A DNA stretch of 36,806 nucleotides from Lutibacter litoralis (GTDB lineage: Bacteria > Bacteroidota > Bacteroidia > Flavobacteriales > Flavobacteriaceae). The position numbers and the translations under genes are program-made. The DNA lies in contig NZ_BMNS01000012.1 in the NCBI RefSeq assembly GCF_014646675.1, positions 1 through 36,806 of the forward strand, in the 5' to 3' direction. Positions 16,735 to 25,920 of the stretch are shown here, one piece after another. Position 1 is the first letter of the stretch. Each line of letters begins with the position of its first letter. The notes below the pieces were generated by a model. That model made no database searches, had not been told where the DNA came from, and saw nothing but the letters and a program-made list of their open reading frames with translations.

Positions 16735-16834
16735 AATCTACGTTTTTAAGTGATTAAACAATTGGGTTAGAAGTGGTTGTTGAATTCTATAATAAAGTTA
16801 CAAAATAATTAAATTCTTTACTATAAAATTGCAT

Positions 16835-16862
16835 AAAAAAAGCTACAACTTTTTGTTGTAGC
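16835..16862 (-). terminator. Rho-independent terminator of the marR-fadNAE operon
   Basis: On the minus strand GCTACAAC-AAAAA-GTTGTAGC forms a perfect 8-base stem followed by seven T. It lies 37 bases past the fadE stop. Confidence 0.88.
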
Positions 16863-16899
16863 CTTTAAACGTAATTAAATTGATTGAATTAGCGTTGTT

Positions 16900-18693
16900 T
16901 TAGAAACAATATTTGTTTTCTGCAATAACCTTTGCAGCTATTGTTTTTCTTAGAGCTATTGGGTTTGGATTGTTTACATATTTTGTAAAACGTTTTAATC
17001 CCATAAGTATCATACGTTGTTCGTCTCCTTCAGAAAAGTAAAGGATTGCTTCTTTTCCCATACTTGCAGCTTTTTCAACAGCGTTAAATAAGTTAAGTTT
17101 TGCCATTGCAATTTGACATTCAGCAGCTTCTTCCGAAGTTAATTTGGCAATTTTTTCAGCTTTTAAAATTGCAGATTCAGCCATATAAACTTCTATCATA
17201 ACTTCTGCAGCAGCTAAAATTAATTGTTGATGACTTTCTAGCTCCATGCCATACGTTTGAACAGCTTTTCCAGCAACCATTAAAAATGCATTTTTCAATT
17301 TTGCAATCATTGCTTTTTCTTCAGATAATAATTCTGAAAAATCTGGAACATCAAATGAAGGGATTCCCATAAGGCTATTTCCTACTTCTGTAGCTGGAGT
17401 TATTACATCAATTTCACCTTTCATTGCTTTTTTTAGTAACATTCCAACGGTTAAAAGTCTATTTATTTCGTTGGTTCCTTCATAAATTCTTGTAATTCTG
17501 GCATCTCTCCAGGCACTTTCCATTGGCGTATCTTTTGAGAATCCCATACCACCAAATATTTGGATACCTTCATCTGAAACAGATTGAGAAACCTCTGATG
17601 CATATACTTTAATAATAGCACATTCAATTGCATATTCTTGAAAAGCAGCCAATTCAGCATCTTGATGCGATTTTCCCGAAGCCAAACCATCATCAATCAT
17701 ATTCTGAATATCTTTTGCAGCTCTATAACAAGCAGCATCAATGGTAAATGTTTTGGCACTCATTTCGGCATATTTTTTCTGAATAGCACCAAAATTAGAA
17801 ATAGCAGTTTTAAATTGTTTACGCTCGTTTCCGTATTTAACAGATTCTGTAATTATTCTTCTACTAGCATCTAAACAGGCAGCTCCTAATTTAATTCTAC
17901 CAACATTTAAAGAGTTTAAAGCTATTTTAAAACCTTTTCCTCTTTCAGAAAGCATATTTTCTATAGGAACTAATGTATCACTAAAGAACACTTGTCGTGT
18001 AGAAGATGAAGTAATTCCTAATTTATGTTCTTCTTCGCCCAAAGTAACACCATTTGGATTTTCTTTATCAAATTCCAAGATAAAAGCTGTGATGTTTTTA
18101 TCATCTTCAATACGAGCAAAAACAATAAATATTTCAGCAAAACCTGCGTTTGAAATCCACATTTTTTGTCCGTTAATTTTGTAATGTTTTCCATCTGCAG
18201 TTAATTCGGCTGTAGTTTTTCCAGAGTTTGCATCACTACCAGCACCTGGTTCTGTTAAACAATATGCTCCAAATTTTTCTCCTGAAGTTAATAAGGGTAA
18301 ATACTTATTTTTTTGAGCTTCAGTTCCATATAAGAAAATTGGCATAGTTCCTATACCAGTATGTGCCCCAAACGCGGTTCCTAAAGATCCTGTTGCAGAC
18401 GAAATATAATCTGTTACCAACATTGTTGAAACAAAACCCATTCCTATTCCTCCATATTGTTCAGGAATTGATACACCTAAAAAACCCATTTCTCCAGCTT
18501 TACGCATTACTTCCTCAGTAAGTGCATAATCTTTATTTTCGAAACGTTCTTTATGAGGCCAAACTTCACGGTCTATAAATTCGATAACCGCTTCTTTCAT
18601 CATTTTTTGTTCTTCATTAAATTCTTCTGATATAAAAATATCTTCCGATTTAATTTCTTTTATTAGGAATTCTCCTCCTTTAATTGTTGCCAT
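16900..18693 (-). CDS. fadE: Acyl-CoA dehydrogenase
   Basis: This 597-residue FAD enzyme carries out the first step of fatty acid beta-oxidation, acyl-CoA to trans-2-enoyl-CoA. It has the N-terminal alpha domain, CLTEPGAGSDANS (flavin and substrate contacts, about 145-157) and MWISNAG. The helical C-domain has GIQIFGGMGFSKD and the catalytic base Glu405 in RIYEGTNEI. An extra C-terminal region of about 150 residues follows, as in the very-long-chain group, and it ends in CF. It is the last gene of the operon, 14 bases after fadA, and a terminator follows. Gene order matches fadN-fadA-fadE of Bacillus subtilis, so I use the same symbol. Electrons would pass to an electron-transfer flavoprotein encoded elsewhere. 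Confidence 0.94.
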   Translation of the reverse strand: MATIKGGEFLIKEIKSEDIFISEEFNEEQKMMKEAVIEFIDREVWPHKERFENKDYALTEEVMRKAGEMGFLGVSIPEQYGGIGMGFVSTMLVTDYISSATGSLGTAFGAHTGIGTMPIFLYGTEAQKNKYLPLLTSGEKFGAYCLTEPGAGSDANSGKTTAELTADGKHYKINGQKMWISNAGFAEIFIVFARIEDDKNITAFILEFDKENPNGVTLGEEEHKLGITSSSTRQVFFSDTLVPIENMLSERGKGFKIALNSLNVGRIKLGAACLDASRRIITESVKYGNERKQFKTAISNFGAIQKKYAEMSAKTFTIDAACYRAAKDIQNMIDDGLASGKSHQDAELAAFQEYAIECAIIKVYASEVSQSVSDEGIQIFGGMGFSKDTPMESAWRDARITRIYEGTNEINRLLTVGMLLKKAMKGEIDVITPATEVGNSLMGIPSFDVPDFSELLSEEKAMIAKLKNAFLMVAGKAVQTYGMELESHQQLILAAAEVMIEVYMAESAILKAEKIAKLTSEEAAECQIAMAKLNLFNAVEKAASMGKEAILYFSEGDEQRMILMGLKRFTKYVNNPNPIALRKTIAAKVIAENKYCF

Positions 18694-18707
18694 TCTTTAG
18701 ATAGATT

Positions 18708-19892
18708 TTATTTTAATAATTCATAAACACCAGCAGCACCTTGTCCTGTACCAACACACATAGTTACAACACCATATTTGTTTTTACGTCTGCGCATTTC
18801 ATTAAATAATTGTACAGAAAGTTTTGCTCCGGTACAACCAAGTGGGTGCCCTAATGCAATGGCACCACCATTTACATTTACAATATCTTGATTAATGTTT
18901 AACTCTCGCATTACTGCTAATGATTGTGATGCGAAAGCCTCATTTAACTCAATTAAATCTATATCATTTAAAGTTAAATTAGCTTGTTTTAATGCTTTAG
19001 GAATAGCTTTTACAGGACCAATTCCCATTATTCTAGGCTCTACACCAACCGCTGCAAATGAAACCATACGAGCAATTGGTTCAATATTTAGTTCTTTCAC
19101 CATTTCTTCACTCATTACCAATAAAAAGGCAGCACCATCACTCATTTGAGAAGAGTTTCCAGCAGTTACACTTCCGCCTTGAGCAAATACAGGTCGAAGT
19201 TTTGATAGCGCTTCAATTGAAGTTCCTTTTCTAGGTCCTTCATCAGCAGAAACTGTATAATTTTTAGTTTGCTTTTTACCGTTTTCATCTAAGAAAATGT
19301 TTTCAACAGTAATTGGGACAAGATCATCATTAAAAGTTCCGTTAGCTTGCGCTTCTAATGCTTTCATATGTGATTTAAAAGCAAATTCATCTTGATCTTC
19401 TCTAGAAACTTTGAATTGTTGTGCAACCGCTTCGGCAGTCAATCCCATTCCCCAATAATAGTCTTCATGACCTTCTTTGGCCGATTTATAATTTGGAACA
19501 GGTCGGTAACCACCCATTGGAATGTAGCTCATACTTTCCACACCACCTGCAATAATACAATCTGCCATTCCAGACTGGATTTTTGCTACGGCAATACTTA
19601 CAGTTTCTAATCCTGATGCACAATACCTGTTTACTGTCATACCTGGAACATCTTCAATTTTTAATCCCATTAAAGAAATTAAACGTCCCATATTTAAACC
19701 TTGTTCGGCTTCAGGCATTGCGTTTCCAACAATTACATCGTCAATTCTTTTTTTGTCTAATTGTGGAATATCTTTTAATAAATGTTCTATAGTTTCTGCA
19801 GCCAATTCATCAGGTCTTTTAAACCTAAAAACTCCCCGTGGCGCTTTACCAACTGCTGTTCTATATCCTTGTACTATATATGCTGTTTTCAT
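18708..19892 (-). CDS. fadA: Acetyl-CoA acyltransferase (3-ketoacyl-CoA thiolase)
   Basis: This 394-residue thiolase cleaves 3-ketoacyl-CoA in the last step of beta-oxidation. The nucleophile is Cys91 in NRYCASGLE. The other catalytic residues are His349 in GHPLGCTGA and Cys379 in MCVGTGQG. The ELNEAFA motif is also present and length is standard. It begins 4 bases after fadN and ends 14 bases before fadE, which is tight coupling within one operon. It should act in the cytoplasm with FadN. Confidence 0.95.
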   Translation of the reverse strand: MKTAYIVQGYRTAVGKAPRGVFRFKRPDELAAETIEHLLKDIPQLDKKRIDDVIVGNAMPEAEQGLNMGRLISLMGLKIEDVPGMTVNRYCASGLETVSIAVAKIQSGMADCIIAGGVESMSYIPMGGYRPVPNYKSAKEGHEDYYWGMGLTAEAVAQQFKVSREDQDEFAFKSHMKALEAQANGTFNDDLVPITVENIFLDENGKKQTKNYTVSADEGPRKGTSIEALSKLRPVFAQGGSVTAGNSSQMSDGAAFLLVMSEEMVKELNIEPIARMVSFAAVGVEPRIMGIGPVKAIPKALKQANLTLNDIDLIELNEAFASQSLAVMRELNINQDIVNVNGGAIALGHPLGCTGAKLSVQLFNEMRRRKNKYGVVTMCVGTGQGAAGVYELLK

Positions 19893-19896
19893 TTTT

Positions 19897-22296
19897 TTAG
19901 TTTCTTAATGGTTTTCCTGTTTTTAACATATGCTCAATACGTTCTAATGTTTTACGTTCTGTCATTAAACTCATAAAGGCTTCACGCTCAAGATCTAGCA
20001 GGTATTGTTCAGAAACATATGTTGATTCTGATAAATCTCCACCAGCCATTACATATCCTAATTTATTGGCAATTTTTTTATCGTGTTCAGAAGCATAATG
20101 TCCTTTTTCTAAACTATCAGTTCCAACTAAAAACATACCTAGTGCCTGTTGTCCGTAAATCAATACTTCTTTTGGAACAGGCTGTGTATAACCATCTTGA
20201 AGCATTTGGATAGCATGACGTTTTGCTGTTGCAATTTGTCTGTCTTTGTTAACAACTACAATGTCTTTATGTTTCTTTAAGAAACCTAAATCATATGCTT
20301 CATGCGCAGATGTTGCTACTTTTGCCATAGCTACATTTATAAAGTAATCACGTAATTTATTTAATTTTACGTCATCTTTTAAAACACCTTCTGAAGCTCT
20401 TAATGCCATTTCTTTTGAACCTGCACCACCAGGAATAATTCCTACCCCGAATTCAACCAAACCAATATAAGTTTCTGCAGCAGCTATTACTCTATCTGCG
20501 TGCATACTTAATTCACAGCCACCACCAAAAGTGTATCCGTGAGGAGTAATTAGTGTTGGACAAGATGAATAACGAAGTCTCATTACTGTATCTTGGAAAT
20601 ATTTAACAGAGAAATTTAATTCGTCGTATTCTTGTTCAATAGCCATCATAAATACCATAGCTAGATTGGCACCCACCGTAAAGTTAGCAGCCTGATTTCC
20701 TAATATAACGGCATCGTATTCGGTTTCTGCTAAATCTATACCTTTATTAATTGCTTGTAAAACTTCACCTCCCAACGTATTCATTTTGGATTGAAACTCT
20801 ATGTTTAAAACGCCGTCTCCTAAATGTTGAATAGAAGCTCCTGAATTTGACCAGATAGTTTTTGCTTCTCTAATATTATCAAGAATTATAAAACTATCTT
20901 GTCCTGGAATTTTTTCTTGTTTTTTTGAAGGAATATCATAATAATACTTGGCTCCATCGCAAACTGTGTAGAATGATTTATGTCCACCAGCAACCATTTC
21001 AGTTACCCAAGAAGCAACAGGAATATTTTCTGCTTGCATTAGTTCAATTCCTTTTTCAACACCAATGGCATCCCAAATTTGAAAGGGACCGTGTTCCCAT
21101 CCAAAACCTGCTTTCATTGCATCGTCTAAACGGTACAATTCATCTGAAATTTCAGGAATTCTATTTTGAACATAACCAAACATTGCGGCAAAATTCTTTC
21201 TGTAAAACTCACCAGCTTTATCTTTTCCTTTTACTAAAACTTTAAAACGATCAATTATTTTATCTATAGATTTTGTGAGTTCTAAAGTTGCAAATTTAGC
21301 TTTTTTACTCGGTCTATATTCTAAAGTATCTAAATCTAAAGCTTGAATAGATTTTTTACCACCTTCAACAACTTTTTTATAAAAGCCTTGACCAGTTTTG
21401 CTTCCGAACCATTTGTTTTCCATCATTTTATCAATAAACTCTGGAAGTTTAAATAGTTCGTGCGCTTCATCATCAGGACAATTCTGATAAATACCATTAG
21501 CCACGTGAACTAATGTGTCTAAACCAACTACATCAACTGTTCTAAAAGTTGCAGATTTAGGTCGCCCAATAACTGGTCCTGTTAATTTATCAACTTCTTC
21601 AACGGTTAAACCCAATTCTTTTACTTGATGAAATAAACTCATTATTCCAAAAATACCAACTCTATTTCCTATAAATGCAGGTGTGTCTTTTGCTAAAACC
21701 GAGGTTTTTCCTAAGAATTTTTCACCATACATCATTAAAAAGTCAGTAACATCCTGAGAACAATTTGGTCCAGGAACAACTTCAAACAATTTTAAATAAC
21801 GTGGTGGGTTAAAAAAGTGTGTTACAGCAAAATGTTTTTGAAAATCATCACTTCTACCTTCATTCATTTGTTGAATAGGAATCCCAGAAGTATTTGAAGT
21901 AATTAATGTACCAGCTTTACGATATTTTTCAATTTTTTCAAAAACAGATTTTTTAATATCTAAACGCTCAACAACAACTTCTAATACCCAATCTACATCT
22001 TTAATTCTATGTAAATCATCATCTAAATTTCCTATAGAAATTCTATTAGCAAATTTTTGATTGTAAATAGGAGAGGGCTTCGATTTTAAGGAAGCTTTTA
22101 AACTATCATTTACCAATCGGTTTCTAACAGCTTTGTTTTCAAGTGTTAATCCTTTTGCTTTTTCTACATCGTTTAATTCACGAGGAACAATATCGAGCAA
22201 CAAAACTTCAACACCAATGTTTGCAAAATGACAAGCAATTCCAGACCCCATAATACCGGAGCCAATAACTGCTACTTTTCTAATTGGTCTTTTCAT
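19897..22296 (-). CDS. fadN: 3-hydroxyacyl-CoA dehydrogenase / enoyl-CoA hydratase, FadN-type
   Basis: This 799-residue bifunctional enzyme has the dehydrogenase first. The NAD-binding GSGIMGSGIA is at residues 12-21, and TSNTSGIPI and THFFNPPRYL follow in the first 300. The enoyl-CoA hydratase/isomerase-like domain lies in the second half, with AVILGNQAANFTVGANLA, GGGCELSMHADRVIAA and GLVEFGVGIIPGGAGSKE. This order is the reverse of E. coli FadB and matches the FadN type, whose B. subtilis member is of similar length. It hydrates enoyl-CoA and oxidises the hydroxy product. It follows marR after 12 bases and precedes fadA by 4, so it is central to the operon. Confidence 0.94.
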   Translation of the reverse strand: MKRPIRKVAVIGSGIMGSGIACHFANIGVEVLLLDIVPRELNDVEKAKGLTLENKAVRNRLVNDSLKASLKSKPSPIYNQKFANRISIGNLDDDLHRIKDVDWVLEVVVERLDIKKSVFEKIEKYRKAGTLITSNTSGIPIQQMNEGRSDDFQKHFAVTHFFNPPRYLKLFEVVPGPNCSQDVTDFLMMYGEKFLGKTSVLAKDTPAFIGNRVGIFGIMSLFHQVKELGLTVEEVDKLTGPVIGRPKSATFRTVDVVGLDTLVHVANGIYQNCPDDEAHELFKLPEFIDKMMENKWFGSKTGQGFYKKVVEGGKKSIQALDLDTLEYRPSKKAKFATLELTKSIDKIIDRFKVLVKGKDKAGEFYRKNFAAMFGYVQNRIPEISDELYRLDDAMKAGFGWEHGPFQIWDAIGVEKGIELMQAENIPVASWVTEMVAGGHKSFYTVCDGAKYYYDIPSKKQEKIPGQDSFIILDNIREAKTIWSNSGASIQHLGDGVLNIEFQSKMNTLGGEVLQAINKGIDLAETEYDAVILGNQAANFTVGANLAMVFMMAIEQEYDELNFSVKYFQDTVMRLRYSSCPTLITPHGYTFGGGCELSMHADRVIAAAETYIGLVEFGVGIIPGGAGSKEMALRASEGVLKDDVKLNKLRDYFINVAMAKVATSAHEAYDLGFLKKHKDIVVVNKDRQIATAKRHAIQMLQDGYTQPVPKEVLIYGQQALGMFLVGTDSLEKGHYASEHDKKIANKLGYVMAGGDLSESTYVSEQYLLDLEREAFMSLMTERKTLERIEHMLKTGKPLRN

Positions 22297-22308
22297 TTTT
22301 ATAATTTT

Positions 22309-22761
22309 TTATTTAGTATGTAGGTTTCCAAAAATTGCTTTTTTTGCAATTAAATTATTAATGGTTTCAGTAACTTCAAAAAAGCATTTTATTTTATCTT
22401 CTGAAATGTTTTCTCGAACTGTTTCGTTAAATTTAATTACATATTGTTTAGAAGTGTTTCTTTTTTCTAAACCAAAATCTGTTAGTTTTATTAGTACACC
22501 ACGTCCATCCACAGGATTTTTTTCCCTATAAATAGCGCCTTTTTCTTCCATGCTTTTTAAAATACGAGACAAACTAGTTGGTTCCATTCCCATTAATGGA
22601 CCTAAAGCGGTTGAGGGTGTTCCATTTTCCTTATCAATATTTAATAATACAAATGCCATAGCCATTGTACTATCAAACTTTATAGCTTGCTCATTATACA
22701 TTTTTGCCACTGCTTGCCAAGTGGCTCTAAGTGCGTGATCTATGGTTAGTTCTTTTTGCAT
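22309..22761 (-). CDS. MarR-family regulator of the beta-oxidation operon
   Basis: This 150-residue regulator has a central winged helix. The recognition segment is PLMGMEPTSLSRILKSMEEKG, and the wing is DGRGVLIKLTDFG, of the MarR kind. I chose the ATG at 22761 (MQKELTIDHALRA). The frame is open further upstream, but that extension has no family sequence and passes through the promoter. MarR proteins are dimers that bind palindromes and let go when a small ligand binds. Here an acyl-CoA is an obvious candidate, by context only. It is first in the operon, 12 bases before fadN, which implies autoregulation. Confidence 0.9.
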   Translation of the reverse strand: MQKELTIDHALRATWQAVAKMYNEQAIKFDSTMAMAFVLLNIDKENGTPSTALGPLMGMEPTSLSRILKSMEEKGAIYREKNPVDGRGVLIKLTDFGLEKRNTSKQYVIKFNETVRENISEDKIKCFFEVTETINNLIAKKAIFGNLHTK

Positions 22762-22765
22762 TTCC

Positions 22766-22800
22766 CAAATATATAAAAAAAATACTATGCACGCATAATA
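22766..22800. promoter_or_regulatory. marR promoter box and candidate MarR operator
   Basis: TATATTTG (22773-22766, minus strand) matches the -7 consensus exactly, and its last base is only 5 bases before the ATG, so the mRNA would be leaderless or nearly so. Just upstream, TATGC-AC-GCATA (22786-22797) is a perfect palindrome, and two more matched pairs lie outside it after one mismatch. On the plus strand TAGTTTTG (22813-22820) is an exact -7 box for the divergent gene at 22890, so the palindrome falls near its -33 region too. Confidence 0.6.
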
Positions 22801-22889
22801 AATTTGATAAAATAGTTTTGAACAAGTATTTGTTTGGTTATTATAAAAAAAATGAATATGTTTAAGCAACTAATCATTAACCCAAAATT

Positions 22890-23579
22890 ATGGCTACAAA
22901 AGAACTTATAGGAAAAGTTATTATTCAAGAAAATATTGATACTGTTGATGAAAACAAAATACCAAAAACATTTGTAATTAATGTTCCAGATCCTTACGAA
23001 TCCTATTATAGTAGGTTTACGGATATTAATAAACCAATTTCTATAATTTTTGTAACAAAAGCTCAAAATTCATTTGAAAAAATATTAAGAGCAACCAAAA
23101 GAATTAATGAAAAATATAACTTGCAATTAAATGGTGCAAAATGTGAGGTATCCTTAGATTCTAGGAAATTACATGGTATTAGAATAAAAGGTATAGATAG
23201 GTATACTGAAATTGGAACAATACAACAATACTATCAAGATGCTGGTTTTGAATTTGCCAAAAGTGAAAAATTTACCGATACGGATGTCTTAATAAGAATC
23301 AATAAATTTTTTAATATAGATGAATTGGAAAAAGGGATTCATCAATCTCAAGATGAAGCAGATGTTTTTTATTTAGAAATTCCAGATTTTATGACTTGGG
23401 AAGAATTTAGAACTTATACGTTTGAAATAAAGAATAATGTTTCTGATAAAAATTTCGATATAGCAAAAGGTATTTTTTATAAAAATGGAGGAATTACCGA
23501 GATGTTACGTATTGTAAAACCAAAAGCTACAATTGAATTTTTAAAACTTATTCAGCAAAAATATATTGATAAGATTTAA
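22890..23579 (+). CDS. Conserved-looking hypothetical protein divergent from marR
   Basis: I do not recognise the family. The 229-residue product is soluble, with no signal peptide or membrane helix, and has mixed alpha/beta composition. Noticeable features are a basic central stretch (KILRATKRINEKYNLQLNG), an acidic segment around 150-160 (QSQDEADVFYLEIPDFMTWE) and a basic C-terminus. The start is the ATG at 22890 (MATKELIG). It lies 128 bases from marR in the opposite direction and has an exact TAGTTTTG box at 22813-22820, which would leave a leader of about 65 bases. The gap to the ABC genes is 76 bases. Co-regulation with fatty acid breakdown is possible through the shared operator region but unproven. 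Confidence 0.75.
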   Translation: MATKELIGKVIIQENIDTVDENKIPKTFVINVPDPYESYYSRFTDINKPISIIFVTKAQNSFEKILRATKRINEKYNLQLNGAKCEVSLDSRKLHGIRIKGIDRYTEIGTIQQYYQDAGFEFAKSEKFTDTDVLIRINKFFNIDELEKGIHQSQDEADVFYLEIPDFMTWEEFRTYTFEIKNNVSDKNFDIAKGIFYKNGGITEMLRIVKPKATIEFLKLIQQKYIDKI

Positions 23580-23655
23580 TAAAATTATTAAAAGTTTAAC
23601 CCAACTTTATTAAAATAAAATTACTTTCGTTTCTTAAAATCAATAACAAAAAAGA

Positions 23656-24585
23656 ATGAAACATATTTTAACGGTTGAAAATGTTAGTAAAAATTATGGA
23701 AATTTTACTGCATTAAACAACGTTTCTATTTCTGTTCCTAAAGGAAGTGTTTTTGGATTATTAGGTCCAAATGGAGCTGGAAAAACCTCACTTATTAGAA
23801 TTATTAATCAAATAACTTTGCAAGATAAAGGAAGTATTTATTTAGATGGTGAATTACTTCAACCAGAACACGTGCACCAAATTGGATATTTACCAGAGGA
23901 ACGAGGCTTGTATAAAAGTATGAAAGTTGGTGATCAAGCTTTGTATTTAGCACAACTAAAAGGATTGTCAAAATCAGATGCTAAAAAGAAATTAAAATAT
24001 TGGTTTGAAAAGTTTGATATTAATGATTGGTGGGACAAAAAAATACAAGAACTTTCTAAAGGAATGGCCCAAAAAGTACAATTTATTGTAACTGTTTTGC
24101 ACACTCCAAAATTATTAATTTTTGACGAACCTTTTAGTGGTTTCGATCCTATTAATGCAAACTTAATTAAGGATGAAATTTTAAAACTACGAGACGAAGG
24201 AGCAACTATTATTTTTTCAACTCATAGAATGGAATCTGTTGAAGAATTATGTGATTATATAGCTTTAATTGATAAATCTAAGAAAATTTTAGATGGTAAA
24301 TTAAACGATATTAAAGAAGAATTTAAAACAAATCAATTTGAAGTTGGCTTATCTTGTGAAAATAAAGATTTATTGTTAAATGAAATAAATTCCAATTTCT
24401 CAACTACAAAATCAGATAAAATTTCGTTTAACGAAGATGTGCGTTTAATTGTAGATTTAAAAAGTACAGAATCTTCAAAAGATTTAATTAAATTTTTGAA
24501 TAACAAAGCACAAATCACACATTTCACTGAAATTATTCCAACTGCTAATGATATATTTTTAAAAGCTGTAGCAAACAATGGATAA
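23656..24585 (+). CDS. ABC transporter ATP-binding protein (NatA-like)
   Basis: This 309-residue ATPase powers an ABC-2 type exporter. Walker A is GPNGAGKTS (about 37-45), the signature is LSKGMAQKVQ, and Walker B is LLIFDEPFSGFDP followed by the switch histidine in STHRMES. A C-terminal domain of about 90 residues after the ATPase core is typical for NatA/CcmA-type subunits. It overlaps the permease gene by 8 bases, so the two are translationally coupled. A weak promoter-like TACTTTCG lies just upstream. The exported substrate is unknown. NatA/NatB of Bacillus moves sodium, but that cannot be assumed here. Confidence 0.93.
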   Translation: MKHILTVENVSKNYGNFTALNNVSISVPKGSVFGLLGPNGAGKTSLIRIINQITLQDKGSIYLDGELLQPEHVHQIGYLPEERGLYKSMKVGDQALYLAQLKGLSKSDAKKKLKYWFEKFDINDWWDKKIQELSKGMAQKVQFIVTVLHTPKLLIFDEPFSGFDPINANLIKDEILKLRDEGATIIFSTHRMESVEELCDYIALIDKSKKILDGKLNDIKEEFKTNQFEVGLSCENKDLLLNEINSNFSTTKSDKISFNEDVRLIVDLKSTESSKDLIKFLNNKAQITHFTEIIPTANDIFLKAVANNG

Positions 24586-25891
24586 ATTAAAATTAATAAT
24601 AAAAAGAGAGTTTTTAGCAAAAGTTAAAAACAAATCGTTTATAGTAATGACAATTTTAAGTCCACTTTTAATGGTTGGACTTTTACTATTGATTGTTTTT
24701 TTAAATCAAAAAAATAGTGAAGAAGTTAGAACCGTTGCTTTTGTAGATGAATCTAATTTATTAGCTACTGTTCTTGAAGATACGAATGCAACAAAATATA
24801 TAGATTTAACAGATTTAGGTATAGAAGAGGCAAAAAAACAAACGGAAGGAAATTTTTATGGATTATTGTTCATTAAAAAAAGTGATAGTTTAATAAATCT
24901 TTCAAAAGGAATTCAGTTTTACTCGGAAGATACACCAAGTTTAAACCTGCTAGGTAGTTTAGAAAATAAATTAGAAAAAAAGATTAGAAACCTTAAAATA
25001 GAACAACTTAATTTTGACTTAGATAAAATAAAAGCTACAGAAACAAGTGTATCAATAGCAACTGAAAATTTTGCAGGTGAAAAATCTTCAAAAATAGGAA
25101 GTATTTTAAGAATGATTGCTGGAGGTGGATTTGGGTATTTGATTTTTATGTTTATTATAATTTATGGCACATCGGTAATGCGAAGTGTTATTGAAGAAAA
25201 AACAAGTAGAATAATTGAAGTTATAATTTCATCGGTAAAACCATTTCAACTAATGTTAGGTAAAATATTAGGTAATGCTTTTGCAGGTATTTTACAATTT
25301 ATAATTTGGGCAATTTCAGCAGGATTATTATTAACTATTATAACATATGTTTTTGGAATTGAGACAACAAGTTCTGGAACTGCGATGGGACAAATTAACC
25401 CTGAAATGATTGAGCAAATGCATGCATCTTCAGCAAGTGAATTGCAAGTCGCACTGCAGGAAATTAAGAACTTGCCAATTTTAACTATGTTCTTTTCATT
25501 TATTATTTATTTTATTGGCGGTTATTTAATTTACAGTTCAATTTATGCAGCAATTGGTGCAGCTGTTGATAGTGAAACAGATACCCAGCAATTTATGATG
25601 CCTGTTATGCTACCGTTAATTATTGCTATTTATGTTGGCTTTTCGGTGATAGAGAATCCGCATGGTCCTATTGCTTTGGCTTTTTCATTGTTCCCTTTAA
25701 CATCACCAATTGTAATGTTAATGCGGATACCATTTGGCGTTCCTTGGTGGCAAATAATAACTTCAATGTTACTTTTAATTGGTACTTTTATATTAATAGT
25801 TTGGTTTGCAGCAAAAATTTATAGAGTTGGAATATTAATGTATGGCAAAAAGCCTACTTATAAAGAATTGTATAAATGGTTAAAGTATTAG
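24578..25891 (+). CDS. ABC transporter permease (ABC-2 / NatB-like)
   Basis: The 437-residue permease has the ABC2_membrane_3 plan. It starts with a cytoplasmic REFLAKVKNKSFIVMT and a first membrane helix (about 20-42). A large external domain of about 130 residues follows, then five or more helices in the C-terminal half (FGYLIFMFIIIYGTSVM, IIEVIISSVKPFQLMLGKIL, and later segments). The RIIEVIISS phrase between helices is the coupling segment common to the family. It partners with the overlapping ATPase gene. The mechanosensitive channel gene starts 29 bases later and may share the transcript. Confidence 0.9.
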   Translation: MDKLKLIIKREFLAKVKNKSFIVMTILSPLLMVGLLLLIVFLNQKNSEEVRTVAFVDESNLLATVLEDTNATKYIDLTDLGIEEAKKQTEGNFYGLLFIKKSDSLINLSKGIQFYSEDTPSLNLLGSLENKLEKKIRNLKIEQLNFDLDKIKATETSVSIATENFAGEKSSKIGSILRMIAGGGFGYLIFMFIIIYGTSVMRSVIEEKTSRIIEVIISSVKPFQLMLGKILGNAFAGILQFIIWAISAGLLLTIITYVFGIETTSSGTAMGQINPEMIEQMHASSASELQVALQEIKNLPILTMFFSFIIYFIGGYLIYSSIYAAIGAAVDSETDTQQFMMPVMLPLIIAIYVGFSVIENPHGPIALAFSLFPLTSPIVMLMRIPFGVPWWQIITSMLLLIGTFILIVWFAAKIYRVGILMYGKKPTYKELYKWLKY

Positions 25892-25920
25892 AAATTTCAA
25901 TTAAATTTTAAACTCTTTTT

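Noticed and set aside
22785..23066. Minus-strand ORF of about 93 codons across the marR upstream region
   Set aside because: It overlaps the divergent promoter region and the 22890 gene, and its Phe/Asn/Ile-rich product looks like a shadow.
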